This document shows, one piece after another, positions 10,019 to 20,946 of a stretch of 64,000 nucleotides of DNA. The position numbers and the translations under genes were made by a program. This DNA is from Branchiostoma floridae (taxonomy: Eukaryota > Chordata > Leptocardii > Amphioxiformes > Branchiostomatidae). The DNA is taken from NCBI RefSeq assembly GCF_000003815.2, contig NC_049991.1:14477873-14541872 (forward strand). Direction: 5' to 3'. The first letter of the stretch is position 1; each line of letters begins with the position of its first letter. The notes under the pieces are model-generated. The model was not told the origin of the DNA and did no database searches. It was given only the letters and a program-made list of their open reading frames with translations.

Positions 10019-11147
10019 GCCCTAATCTATTTTGAAATTGCAGGCGTCGATATTAACTAAATATCCCTACTTTGCAGTGCACAGCTGTGACGTATGCCAT
10101 CATCCATAGACGCACATGACGTTACACCCAAACGTAGAACATTTTGTCGTGCTCCCAGCTTTGGGGGAAACCGCCAGCTGGCAGCCAACCAACTGGCATT
10201 CTATAACCTAAACTAATTCCATAACCTAAACTAACATTCAAACCATGATCAGCCAGTTAAACTGAAGTGCTAGCATCAGCAACTTACTTATCGGTAGAAT
10301 GTGAAAATCACCATTAATGCGCTGTACAGCAGTATCAGCAGAAAGGGACAAATATATAACAAAAGCTAAAGACGACTTTGTAGAAGGAAGGTGAAGGTAT
10401 TATTTTCACTTTTTCTGTTTTCTGGGGACATAAGAACATTGTTCTCTCTAGCCTAATCAGAGACTGCTATGGGGTGTCATTGTACCACGCTTGCTGGTTG
10501 ATGTTTAGGAGGCAGATACCACAAATACGACAGAGCCAGTCGCCCTCACACGGTTGGTAAGAAACACCAAAACTCCGGCTACCCCAACAATACAGGCCCA
10601 GTGTTGCAATGAGTATGATTATCGGTGGATTAATATTGTGCTTTCGCACAGTCAGGCCATTGTCAAGTTCTTATCTAGCGGCACAGATGGCCGAAGATTG
10701 GGAAATGACTTTCAAAGTAAGTAAACAATTTTTCGTTGATATTAGCACATCTCTACTTCCTTATGAGACCAGCCAGGTTTAAAAACTTCAAGGGGATGAT
10801 CAGAAAGAAAGGTAGACGGGGGGTAACAAATACACCATTGAAATATCATAAGGGAAATTTTGCACCAAGAAGTCAGTACTTAAATTTTGATATAAAGTCT
10901 TCACTTAAATCGATGACCAGCAAGAAACAGAAAAAAAACTTCCATCTACCTTACCCCGCAAGCATACGCCCCAGCACAAAACGGTATCTCCTGGTCCACC
11001 CCTAGCGAACAGCGTTTGGGCCAACTTGAAACTGCGTAGAGGACAGGTTCAGTTTCCTCGTTTCTTCAAAGTGAGAAGACGCAGTTTTCAAAGGCCCATA
11101 TTTTCACCCCCTGCACTTCATTTGAAATCAGCCGCTTCTAACCAAAG
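10019..11147 (+). repeat. B-to-A spacer, second copy
   Basis: Near-identical to 4253-5383. It contains the A3 promoter block CAGGTTCAGTTTCCTCGTTTC at 11044-11064, and the same ATG..TTCAAA|GTAAGT motif at about 10688-10723. Confidence 0.75.
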
Positions 11148-12276
11148 ATGAAGATTACTGTGCTGGTGTACCTCCTTCTCGTCCTACGCACCTTTGCGGC
11201 ACTGGAGACAGACCAGGGCGGCGTCTGCTCCCGTCAGCTCAACAACAGTCAGAATATCACGGTGGTGGCGGCGCCTGGAGCCAAGGGAGAGCCGGGGACT
11301 GAGGGACCGCAAGGTAGGGAAGACACACTGCTAATGAAAACAGAGAGGAAACGTACACAGATACTAGTCAGAAGTTTACGATTATCACTGAGAAATTATT
11401 CTATTTCAATCAAAGTTTTAAGAATGCAACTATATATTCTATACGATTACTACTAAGTAACCTGCCAGTTTTAACAAAATCGCTCGAAAGCTACAAATCA
11501 ACGATTTGAAAGAGGACAATGCGTGCTTTGTTCCTCTTAGCTTGGAATCCAGTCTCGTTAGCTTTGGTGCGCTGGGAGCGACCTTCGGGAGCGGACCAAA
11601 GTCTGGAGACTGGATTCCAGGCTAGTAACATCGTGGGCTCTAACGTTAGATATATACTCTTAATTACCGTGATAGCTGCAATTCTAGTAAACAAATCTTA
11701 TTGATTTGGCACCAGGTCCTGGGTCCGGCAGGTGAGAAGGGCGTCATAGGTGCGCCAGGTAAGCTGGGTCCAGTCGGACCGGCAGGTGAGAAGGGAGACA
11801 AAGGTGAACAGGGACCGGCAGGTGAGAAGGGAGCACCTGGTACCAGCCCACCGGGTCCACCTGTCGTGGCGTTTTCCGTGGTGAGAACGACCAAACTTGA
11901 GAAGCCTTCCTCCCACACGGTGGTGACGTATAACATCGTCCTTAGCAACGTGGGCGGGGCCTACAACCAGGAGACGGGGAAGTTTGTGGCTACTGTCGGA
12001 GGCGTCTACTTCTTCACGTTCACTGGTATGACACTGTATCTAACGCTGTTACCCAACGCCAACTACCACGTCCATCTCATGAAGAACGGTGCAAAAATGG
12101 TTGGTCTGTTCGAGAACAACGGCGGAAGTCTCCATCAACGGTCCAGCAGTAACAGCGCCATCCTGCAGATGCAGCCTGGTGACGAGGTTTGGGTGGAGCT
12201 GAGAAGCGGTTACAGTTTGCACAGTGATGGCAGTAGGTACCTCACGTTTTCCGGGTTTCTCATCCACGCAGACTGA
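11148..12276 (+). CDS. Collagen-C1q domain secreted protein, type A copy 3 (A3), altered intron 3' end
   Basis: Exon 1 is 11148-11313, the standard first exon. The usual acceptor (CCTGATAG|GACC) is absent. The only nearby AG that keeps phase and gives continuous Gly-X-Y is GTCCGGCAG|GTGAG, so exon 2 is modelled as 11732-12276, giving 236 aa. The collagen stretch then reads [12 protein letters not shown] without the Gly-to-Ala break of A1 and A2. The C1q head is complete ([42 protein letters not shown]) and has a longer loop ([15 protein letters not shown]). The acceptor lacks a good pyrimidine tract, so splicing may be weak or use another site. The intron holds an 87-bp foldback (11538-11624). 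AATAAA occurs at 12378-12383 and 12413-12418. Confidence 0.88.
11538..11624. mobile_element. Small foldback element in the A3 intron
   Basis: TAGCTTGGAATCCAGTCTC at the left end is the near-perfect inverse of GAGACTGGATTCCAGGCTA at the right end, with a 49-bp centre. The flanking intron sequence is co-linear with the other genes' introns, which lack it. Confidence 0.65.
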
Positions 12277-12574
12277 CAGACATAGTAACACACATAAAAA
12301 CACATGGACACTGATGGATACATACATGCTGGAGAAATTAAGTAGAGGGAATTGCATACAAATTAGTCAGTAAGATGAATAAATTAATTGATTAATCGTA
12401 TCATTTTGGAAAAATAAATGCCACATGATGATGAATGTAACGTTAGATTTCTTGTGGGAAGACATATTCTGAATTTTATTCCTACTTTATTCGAAATGGT
12501 CGTAGTCACCATTTTCATCATCATTGTGAAGCGTGGGGATAAAAAGAGATGATGGGAAATTACCGGTAGATAAA

Positions 12575-12610
12575 CTCACCTTTAGTGGGTTCCTCATCCA
12601 CGATATTTGA
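12575..12610 (+). pseudogene. Relic of a C1q C-terminus downstream of A3
   Basis: Reads [11 protein letters not shown] then TGA. It is the third copy of the post-A-gene relic, with one substitution relative to those after A1 and A2. Confidence 0.65.
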
Positions 12611-13051
12611 AGAATGCTTGTAGAAAAATCATGCTTGGTACAAGGTGCGGATAACGCTTCGATTGTTAAGTTCGAGCTACTTTAAGATTAGAAATACTTG
12701 CCATATACTATAGTGGGGAACAGTGATGTTGTGTAACGCATGGTCACCATAACTTCTGCAACGCCCATGAATACTTGTTATGTAACTTGCTTGTTTGAGA
12801 ACTGCATGGTATAACCAGACTTGACGTACCAATTATTCACCTTGTTGCATTATTCACATTGTTGTATTATTACAGCCTGTAGGTAACGTTACCAAATCTG
12901 AGTATTGAGGCCTCTGTTGGGAATTTAAGTGGTCTGATGGCGAGTTGTTCCTGTGTTTGTGTTTATGACCAGGTCCTAACTCCCTATCTTAGTATTAATA
13001 GTGATCCGTACTTCGCAGTAAACAGTTGTGGCGTATGACGTTACACCCAAT

Positions 13052-13439
13052 TAGACTCCCTTGCAGTCTTCGGAACGGGGCTGGGGTTTTTTTTGGGGGG
13101 GGGGGGNNNNNNNNNNNNNNNNNNNNNNNNNNNNNNNNNNNNNNNNNNNNNNNNNNNNNNNNNNNNNNNNNNNNNNNNNNNNNNNNNNNNNNNNNNNNNN
13201 NNNNNNGCCGCCGTTAGACAGGCATTGTAACGTTGGCTATGTTCTCTTGTGCTGGGAAAAGGAGTTTGCCGTGATAGCGAGTTAAAAACTCGCTATAAGG
13301 GCAAACTCCCTTCCACAGCAAACTCCCTTCCTCGGCAAACTCCCTTTCCTAGCATAGCCAACGTAGCCAACGTTGAAAATCGCGGACCAACGCCCCCCCC
13401 CCCCCAAAAAAAAAACAGCCCCGTTCCGAAGGGAGTCTA
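13052..13439. mobile_element. Foldback element with homopolymer-rich arms and 9-bp target duplication
   Basis: The termini TAGACTCCC..and ..GGGAGTCTA are inverse, continuing through GGAACGGGGCTG plus T and G runs on the left and C and A runs plus CAGCCCCGTTCC on the right. The 9-bp duplication ACACCCAAT lies at 13043-13051 and 13440-13448. Paralogous spacers have a single uninterrupted TTACACCCAA. The centre contains a nested palindrome (GATAGCGAG..CTCGCTAT) and several near-repeats of CAAACTCCCTT. The assembly gap lies inside the left arm next to the G run. Confidence 0.85.
13107..13206. other. Assembly gap (100 N)
   Basis: Exactly 100 unknown bases, next to a G homopolymer inside the foldback element; probably a nominal-size gap. 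Confidence 0.99.
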
Positions 13440-14047
13440 ACACCCAATGGTGTTGTCATGCTCCCAGCTTTGAGAGAAACTGACAGCTGGCGGCCAACCA
13501 ACACAAACGCCCTTCGTCCATCGGCAACAAGATTTACTTCCGTAACCTATTGAACTACTTGAACCCATGCCAACTACATCTACAGAACGGATAACAACAT
13601 TTAAACCATGATCAGTCAGTTAAACCGAAGAGCCAGCATCAGCAACTTACTTCCGATGAGTGAAAATCATCAAGCGCCCTTGCATTTTCTTTGCCAATAG
13701 GTACACATGAGTGAAAGATTAACCTCCTTCGCACACCTTCTCATGCGCAGGTGTTTATTTGGGGGTGGGGTAATGGGCGCTGATCATTTTCAACATGGGC
13801 AAGATGCTCTAATGCTTGGAGGGATATTTTCTGCCATTAGAGAATCTGGCCTAAAATCGCAAATCAGAGCTCCCTAAAAAGCTTAACGCCGGCCGCACCT
13901 GGCTAGAAGGAAGGTCTGCGAATAAGGTTGGCGAACGACGGCAATGCGAGGTTGAATAAGTAGGTTCTTATTAATGTGATGGCACAGAGAGCAATAAATA
14001 CCTACATCGGCTACATATAGCGGCAAGAAGCAGAACTCCAGTTAGAA
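13440..14047. other. Right boundary of the C1q array
   Basis: From 13440 to about 13670 the DNA is still co-linear with the spacers upstream of the C1q genes (CTCCCAGCTTTG, GGCCAACCAACACAAACG, AGCATCAGCAACTTACTT). The spacer similarity then fades and no sixth C1q gene follows. Confidence 0.6.
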
Positions 14048-14086
14048 GCTCTGAGGAAGATGTCTGACGGACATCGAAACGTCAGC
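14048..14086 (+). ncRNA. Hammerhead-ribozyme-like / Penelope 3'-end-like motif
   Basis: CTGAGGA (14051) is followed by one extra A, a 6-bp hairpin GATGTC-TGACG-GACATC, then GAAAC and GTCAGC. The order CTGANGA, stem, GAAAC matches the hammerhead core found in Penelope-like retroelements, apart from the additional A before the stem. It is probably a decayed element end; catalytic activity is unlikely as written. Confidence 0.35.
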
Positions 14087-14608
14087 AGGTGAGAAAAACT
14101 GGTTGTGTAAGAGAAAATTCTTATGTCCTACTGTAAGCATAATTTTCCTCCTTTGTATATGGGGGAAGGAGACATACTGTGATTATATCTCACTCTTTGC
14201 TGGGAGACACAGAAATAATGTTTTTCTCTAACGTACGGGAATATGAGAACACAGCGTTGAAACCCCAAGCGCGAGTTCTATGGAGTCTTCCCTTGTTTGC
14301 TTATTGATGTTTAGAGTGTAACGTTAGTCATGAAAAATAAGACAGAGCCAGCCAACCTATCACATGCCTGAAAGAAACGACAGATCCCGTTTTTAACGTT
14401 ACAGGTCAATGTTAGAAATGTTGCAATTCTTATCATTAACGTTAGATGGCGCTGTCGCACATGCACACCATTGTCGTCTGCTACGGCGCATGCGAAATAG
14501 GCATTTGCCAGATTTTCGTGGAGACAGACGAACTCTGCACTTCTTGACGTCTCTACTGACCCCTGACGTGGATACAAGAGTTTAAACAGATTCTGTATAT
14601 TCTACAAG

Positions 14609-17600
14609 ATGAGTTGTCGCTATTTCTTCCATCCTGTTGTATGGAGATCGTTCCAGGTAAGGTTGATTTTAAGGTTAAACTAAAACCGTTCTAGCACATG
14701 TTTTGGGGAGGGGGGCAACCTATATAAAAACATTTTGATTTGATATTTCATGTTACCTTGGATAACAGACTGCTTGATTATAGCTTATTTGTTATAAAGA
14801 ATTTCCTGCATGCATTATTTTCGTTGCAAACTCGTATTAAACTTATGGTAATGATTTGCAATGTTATGTCCGATCGTTATTTTCAACCCTTGCAACTGAC
14901 GACTGAATGTCTCAATCACACACATCGCAAAAATCTATACCTCACCTTGTCTTGCTGCCCTACTCGTAAGACACGTAGCCCTCTAAAAATGTGTAAATAC
15001 TTTATTTTCTTCACTTCATTCAGGTCACAGGCTGGTGTCCCCGTGTTGCAGTGCCGCCTATCAGACCCAAGCTTCAATGCAGATGTATTTGCAAGACCTA
15101 CTCAAGCTCATCCCAGAAACAGGACGACACCTTACTTCACAAGACTGAAGAGAAAACAGAGACGGAGAACCATGTGTCAGATGCAGACGCGCATAATCTA
15201 GAAATCAATTCCACAAGGACAGATAACAGCAAAGAAGCCGCAAATACAGAATCGAACAGTGATATTGAAACAGAGTACAGTCCACAAGTTCAAAGCTTAC
15301 TCATTGATATACAAAAGAAAACTCCAAAGACCCAGCTTGATACAACATACTCCCCAGAAGATAAGGAGACATTGTTGTCAGTATTTAACACAGCCTCAGT
15401 CCAGCAGCTTCAGCAAATGCGGGCACTGAAAGGTTTGACAGCAGATGCCATCGTGACACATCGTACACTCCACGGACACTACCAGACCCTCGGTATTCAG
15501 ATAAACTACTCTTTTATATCTAGTCTTTTTGAAAAAGTAAGATACTGTACATGCATTTAAGTTCGCAGACATTTGATTTCGCAGTAGCGGGAAAATGGAC
15601 TTTTCGCGGTGGTTTTAATTTCGCGGTTGCACCATGCACTGTAGTCTCTTACTGTTATGGAAAAATGTTCGCGTTGGTTTTGAATTCGCGGTGAAGCGGC
15701 CGCCGCGAAAACCGTGAACATTAATCCACCGCGAACATTTCTGCATTTACAGTAGCTGAAGAAATTTGGGCAAAATAATTGCCATATATCTACTTCACAC
15801 CAATCTATAATATGGTACATGCATATATATGATGTGAAGTAAGACTTTGGTGGGGGTTTTGTTCCAACCTTTTTTGGCTCTTATTTCAACATAATCTACT
15901 TCTTGTGAACACTGCTATCTTCACTGAACTATATGCAGATATATTTTCCATATCATGTCTAATGGTGTATCATGTTTAACTAGTCAAGTCTGACCACCAT
16001 TTCTTTTAGGTTATTAGGAAGTGTAGGTACTATTATGCTGTAGAAAATGCTTATATAACTTCCTTGGAAAATGTAAGCATTTTGAAATGAAGGATCATCT
16101 TTTTTTTGGACAGGGAGCTTGCTTGCTGTGCAGGGAGTGGGGAGAACCACGCTGAAGAACGTATGTGAGAGGATCCTGAACCCGGCATCTGAGTCCGACA
16201 CGGAGGGAGGGCGGGGCCAGGTCAGCAGTAAGGCCATCTACAAACCTCAGCTTAGCCAGGACAGCTTACAGGTCAGTGCTGTTACACAGGGTTTTCTTTT
16301 GTTGGTGTTTTTTTATTGAGAACTGTTGCACCCAAGATCAATAAAAGCAATGCACAAACTACCAAATGATAAGGAATACCAGAACGTATGGTGAGTACAA
16401 AAATACCCTATGCTTTCCTTGGTGAGTAGCTTTACATCTTGGGAACATTTGCAAACTTGTGTGGTATTTGTGATAGATATAGGAATAGCTACTTCAAGTG
16501 AATAATTGATAAAGTAGTAGTGATGCTTGAAAGCTATGTACTGGTCCAGGACTGATATTTTCTTTAGCACAATGGTCCAGTACCAAACATATAATGATTT
16601 TGTAACAAAGAAAGCTTAGTACTGTCACAGTGCATTATCATACTTGTAATATATTCTAGGTATCTAACTTAATGCACGAAGGGCAATTGGGCATTAAAAA
16701 ATTATTATGCAATAAACTTCATTGTATGATTGCGTGGCGTAATCAGCAGCACGTTGGGCTCAGGCCCAAGAGGTCCGAGTTTGAATCCTGCCATGTCATT
16801 GATCTTGTGCCCTTGGGAAAGGCACGTACTTTGCACGACTTTCCCACTTCACTCAGGTGAAAATGAGTACCTAGCTTTGACTAGGGGCGTCCCTCAGATA
16901 TTACGTTAAATACAAACGTGGGCACGAAAGGAAGAAAGAAAGAAAGTATCTTTAGACTACAGAAAGTAGTGATTGAATGTGTTCCACCCCTGTGCAGAGA
17001 GTCTGGAGTGTGATGTCCATTAAGGCAGGGCTGAAGCACCTGTCCTGGGCTCACCTGTGTCGGGACGGGACTCTGCACGACTGGGACATCCAGGAGGTGC
17101 CCTGTTTCCTGTCAGGACGCTTCCAGGCACACGAGTATCTGGAGGCAGTGAGTTCATGCAGTTTGATGGAATTAATCGCAACCACAGTTATAACACTAAC
17201 AGTTATAAGACAGGGAAATTTTCTCTACTGTCTCTGTCTCTGTAGGACTAGTACCCTCATTGATGAGTTCCTGGTTCTAATGAGTTGGTAACTGACAGAC
17301 CCCAGTTCAATCCTGATAGGGCATCTTGGTTAGGGCAGCATCCATCATTCGAAATGGACATAAAATGGGGTATTGTGTTTGACAAGGTGCCTCCAGCATG
17401 TTAAAGGGGTAGCAAACCCTCACTGTAAAAATATACCCTGCTACTGAAACAGCAAGGAAACTTGCTGTCTTGTGTGCAACTACATGTAGATACTACAAGG
17501 GCCAGAACAAAGGAACAAGGAATATGGATGGAAAAGTGCTTCAAGAAAAGTCATACCAAAGGATGGTAATTAAATCTATTCTAAGACTTGTATTCTTCTG

Positions 17601-18882
17601 TGTAACTGTGCAGTACTTCCCGATAACCGCATAAAAGGACAGCGTTTCTGACAAAATGATGTTTTCATTATTTCACTGAAATTTGGCAACATATAGCAGA
17701 ATAAGTTGCAGTTGAGTTTTGTTCTGTTACCCAGGTGTCCCAGATCATCTCCACCTTACCCCCTGCAGACCTGTACTTGCTGGAACAGCAGACGATAAAG
17801 AATGACCCGAGTATGGCGCCACTCAAGTTACACTTCCGCTCTGTGGAGGTGCTGCTGTATAGTCTCCTCAACAGGGACTTTTCTGACACAAGGGTAAGAA
17901 TAAAGTTGCGTGTCTCTATTGTGATAATCTGTCATCAAGGTAGATAATTTGATGATCCTGACCCCATATCAAATCAACAGAGAGTTTAAGCCAAAAGCAG
18001 GAATACACTTAATCATGTGCCTGTAATTTAACTCCCAGCCTGTGTTATACAATTTCTTGGTATCAGGAGCTGCATAGCTCTCTCCCCATTCTAGGGGGTC
18101 GGTCGGTTGAGCTAATCAGGCTTCAGATAGTGTGGCAGAGATAATAAAGAATAGAACAGTGATTATAGAATGTTACTGCTAGGTGGCAACAACAAAGCCT
18201 CACCATTCAAAATATCAGATTATGGTAGTTCATGTGTGTAAAGAGTGTACTTACAGTGATACATACCGATCGACATGAGGAGGGAGCTGACTACATTGAC
18301 ATGTCCAGCTGATGATATGTTTGGGTTGGAACATGGAACCATGGGAGTAGACTGTTCCATTAGATAGATGGGTAAGGACTGTCCTGTGTCTATTTGTGTA
18401 AAACTTGCACAAAAATAGTGATGGGACATTCATATTTTTCCTCTAAAAGTCAGAATCGTTTACTTATCTGGCAGTTTTCATTCTATTCTAGTTGGGTAAT
18501 TTATTTAACAAATAAGTTATCTTTAGAAAGGGCCATTTTAGTTACTTTTAATGTCAATGTTATAGTTTCCCATAAAATCATGAATATTTTTCTCTTTCAG
18601 GAACACAGGGTTGTCAGCATGTCGTATGCAGCTGTCGGGAGATATTTTGGAGTCTACGTCAGCGGGTCTCGGACAAGTGGTCGGAGCATGATTCATGACA
18701 TTGTGAAGGACTCGCGTGAATCTCTGAACCTGAGAGTTGCGATTTCCCAGGAAATGGCCTCAGACTTTCTCAGCAGGAAAGACGGGATTTTGAAAGATGC
18801 TCTCTGTGACTGTCTGATGCAGGCATTAGCTTTTGTGGAAATTGTTCTCGATGAGAATCATACTGGCATGAAAGACAGCTGA
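14609..18882 (+). CDS. TEFM: Mitochondrial transcription elongation factor (TEFM), six exons
   Basis: Exons 14609-14656, 15024-15492, 16114-16271, 16998-17147, 17735-17893 and 18601-18882 join in frame to 421 aa, all with GT..AG introns. The Arg-rich N-terminus (MSCRYFFHPVVWRSFQ..) fits a mitochondrial targeting peptide. A variable acidic linker precedes tandem helix-hairpin-helix segments (LLSVFNTASVQQLQQM at about 132; LLAVQGVGRTTLKNV across the exon 2/3 junction). An RNase H-like pseudonuclease domain covers about 228-415 (SVMSIKAGLKHLSWAHL, LYLLEQQTIKN, ALAFVEIVL). TEFM binds mitochondrial RNA polymerase and raises its processivity (established for human TEFM). Exon 2 also reads on past GTATTC to GAAAAA|GTAAGA, but only the earlier donor keeps the frame and the helix-hairpin-helix intact. 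AATAAA lies at 19247-19252. Confidence 0.92.
15545..15752. mobile_element. TA-target MITE in TEFM intron 2, copy 1 of 2
   Basis: Ends CTGTACATGCA..and ..TGCATTTACAG flanked by TA. The interior is rich in TTCGCGGTGG and its complement. A second copy in the opposite orientation lies at 35197-35405. TA duplication and CTGTAAATGC termini suggest a Tc1/mariner-mobilised MITE. Confidence 0.7.
16731..16946 (+). mobile_element. tRNA-derived SINE in TEFM intron 3
   Basis: The head resembles a tRNA: TGGCGTAATCAGCAGC as box A-like and GAGTTTGAATCCTGCC as box B-like. The body CTTGTGCCCTTGGGAAAGGC..CTTTCCCACTTCACTCAGGTG is shared in part with 38573-38793. The element ends in a GAAA simple repeat. Confidence 0.65.
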
Positions 18883-19450
18883 CGGTTGTAAATATATTTA
18901 TCTAATCTCTAAGCATAGATGACAAAACCAAGAATTTGTAAACTTGTGGGAAAAGGAAGTAATATATTATTCTGTTTTATATATAATTATAAGATGATTT
19001 TGTGCTGTTTCTCTTGTGCAGGAAGTAGGGATATATGGCTGGCCACAAATAATCATGGAATGCTTACGGACGGCAAACTGCTGAAACCATCGATCAGACA
19101 AAAGAAAGAAAATGCACACCTTAACATGTCTAATCCCCACTGCAAAGCACAAACCAGAAAGTTTGGCCCAAATGAAAAAAAATCTCCTTGACTTAAGATG
19201 ACTGAACGATGTCACCTTGACTTAAGGTTGCTTTTGGTAGTGGGGAAATAAAACTATGTTCATTGATTAGTCATTAAGATTAACCAAAGACGAAAATCTG
19301 ATTATTCTGTCCAACTAATAAAAATAAGTCATCACATAATATATGTTGCTTATCTGACCTTCACCAGACCTTCCCAGGGCCCAGCTGGACTGTTTGGGAA
19401 AACTAAAAATAGAAATGTAATGTATACATAAAAATTATACACAAATAATG
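18883..19450 (+). other. TEFM 3' UTR and flank
   Basis: AT-rich non-coding DNA with the AATAAA at 19247-19252. Short open frames here (for example 18919-19191) show no family resemblance. Confidence 0.5.
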
Positions 19451-19461
19451 CCCATGACTAT

Positions 19462-19891
19462 GGCTGGGTATCGGTACGGTGTACCGGTACAAAACCGTAT
19501 TTTCTTATTGGACCTGTCCAGAAAAACCGAACCTGAAAAAATTCAGTGAACTGGATGTTGGACCTATTGGAAAATGAATGTATTATATGATCAGGCATTT
19601 ACACTTTTCTGGTCTTACCGGTCGAGGAAAATAAGAAGAACGAAGTAGAGTAGAGTCTACAGTCAACATTATCAAAGCAGTTATCCATGTAGGATTTTAA
19701 AACGCCAGTGGGAGTCAAATACTCCACAAAACAGATTTCTTTGTTGCGAAATGGACCATTGTTTTGAGTATCGTCCATTAACTAGTTCTCACATACTGAA
19801 TCAGGTCCAGATTCAGGTTCAAACCTGGACCTGATCTTCTGGACCTGAACCGGACCTGGACCTGAATATTCTGTACCGGTACCCACCCCTA
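19462..19891. mobile_element. hAT-like non-autonomous element
   Basis: The left end GGCTGGGTATCGGTAC and right end GTACCGGTACCCACCCCTA are inverse. The direct repeat CCCATGACTAT occurs at 19451-19461 and 19892-19902 and contains an 8-bp target duplication. The interior is full of AGGTCCGG/TCAGGTCC motifs, as in the element at 24540. Confidence 0.75.
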
Positions 19892-19902
19892 CCCATGACT
19901 AT

Positions 19903-20736
19903 TCTCTTTATGTCTTTATGTGTAAAGTTTGGTGTCTTTTATATTATACTTTTCATTCCCTGAAGCAGTCCGGCCAGGTCCCAGTTTGGAAATGTGACGT
20001 AGCCCTTAGTTACCCTGGTAGACACTATCACTTTAGTAGCCAGTAGTAGTTCAGCTAAGCACTAAGGCCACAGCAAGTAAATTTTAAAAAAAAAAGATTG
20101 TTAGAAAAAACAAGATGGGAAAGTTTCTAAATAGACACCACAAACATTGTAATAAGAATTAAAATGACACAATACGGTATCACAACCAACGAGGCATTCA
20201 TTCCTGTATTTAAGAAGTGCACTAGTGTATTAAAAATGACACTAGTGTGGTAGACTGGTAATCGCTAGCCATGTTGGCAACTTCACTCCTGGCGTCCATA
20301 TTGATGCCACTCTTACAACTATCCAGCAAGTTGGACTTCTGCACTACAGTCATGACTACCTGTCTAGTGTCAATTCTACATACAATTATTAGGTTACAAC
20401 GCAATCTATTATACCCATTTTGGTCAATTTGACCATCCCTGAAGAAGAAAAAAAATCTTGATTTTTTTTTCTGAAATCGGGTGGAAATTAATGAGCATGC
20501 ATATGTCATCCATAAAATTGACTTGATGTGGCCTAATCACCCTTAAACCCTTGCCTGTGTAAACCCTGTGAGCTGCAGCAGGTGTTTGGGGCAAATTTTC
20601 ATTTCCTGCCACAGTCAGGGCCAAGAGCTGTGCAAACAAGTCAGCAAACAAGAAGTGTGGAAAGTCTACTCATTCTCCCACAGCATAAACTAGACACTCA
20701 CAATGATATTATAATAGTTTTGTTCTCTTGGTTCAG
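19903..20736. other. Non-coding stretch
   Basis: No gene, RNA or element with convincing ends is seen. There are A-rich runs near 20080 and 20450. Confidence 0.4.
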
Positions 20737-20946
20737 AAGCCTCCATAGCAGGCTCTTTGAGGCCTTTTTCTGTCTTTGTTTTGGTTCATAATTACACTTT
20801 TGCTGGCCATTCCTTTTTGTACTAGGTCACTTGACCCCGTAGGGGGCCAATGGTCGAGTGACCTAATACAAAAAGAAATGGTCAGCAAAAGTGTTTTATG
20901 AGCCAAAAAAGGTGGAAAAGGGTCCCAGATAGCTGCCATGGAGGAT
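20737..20946. mobile_element. Foldback MITE, family AGCCTCCATAGCAGGC, copy 1
   Basis: The left arm AGCCTCCATAGCAGGCTCT..CACTTTTGCTGGCCATTCC mirrors the right arm ..GGTCAGCAAAAGTG..GCTGCCATGGAGGAT. The two arms meet at a short centre (GACCCCGTAGGGGGCC). The second copy is at 22978-23167. Confidence 0.75.
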
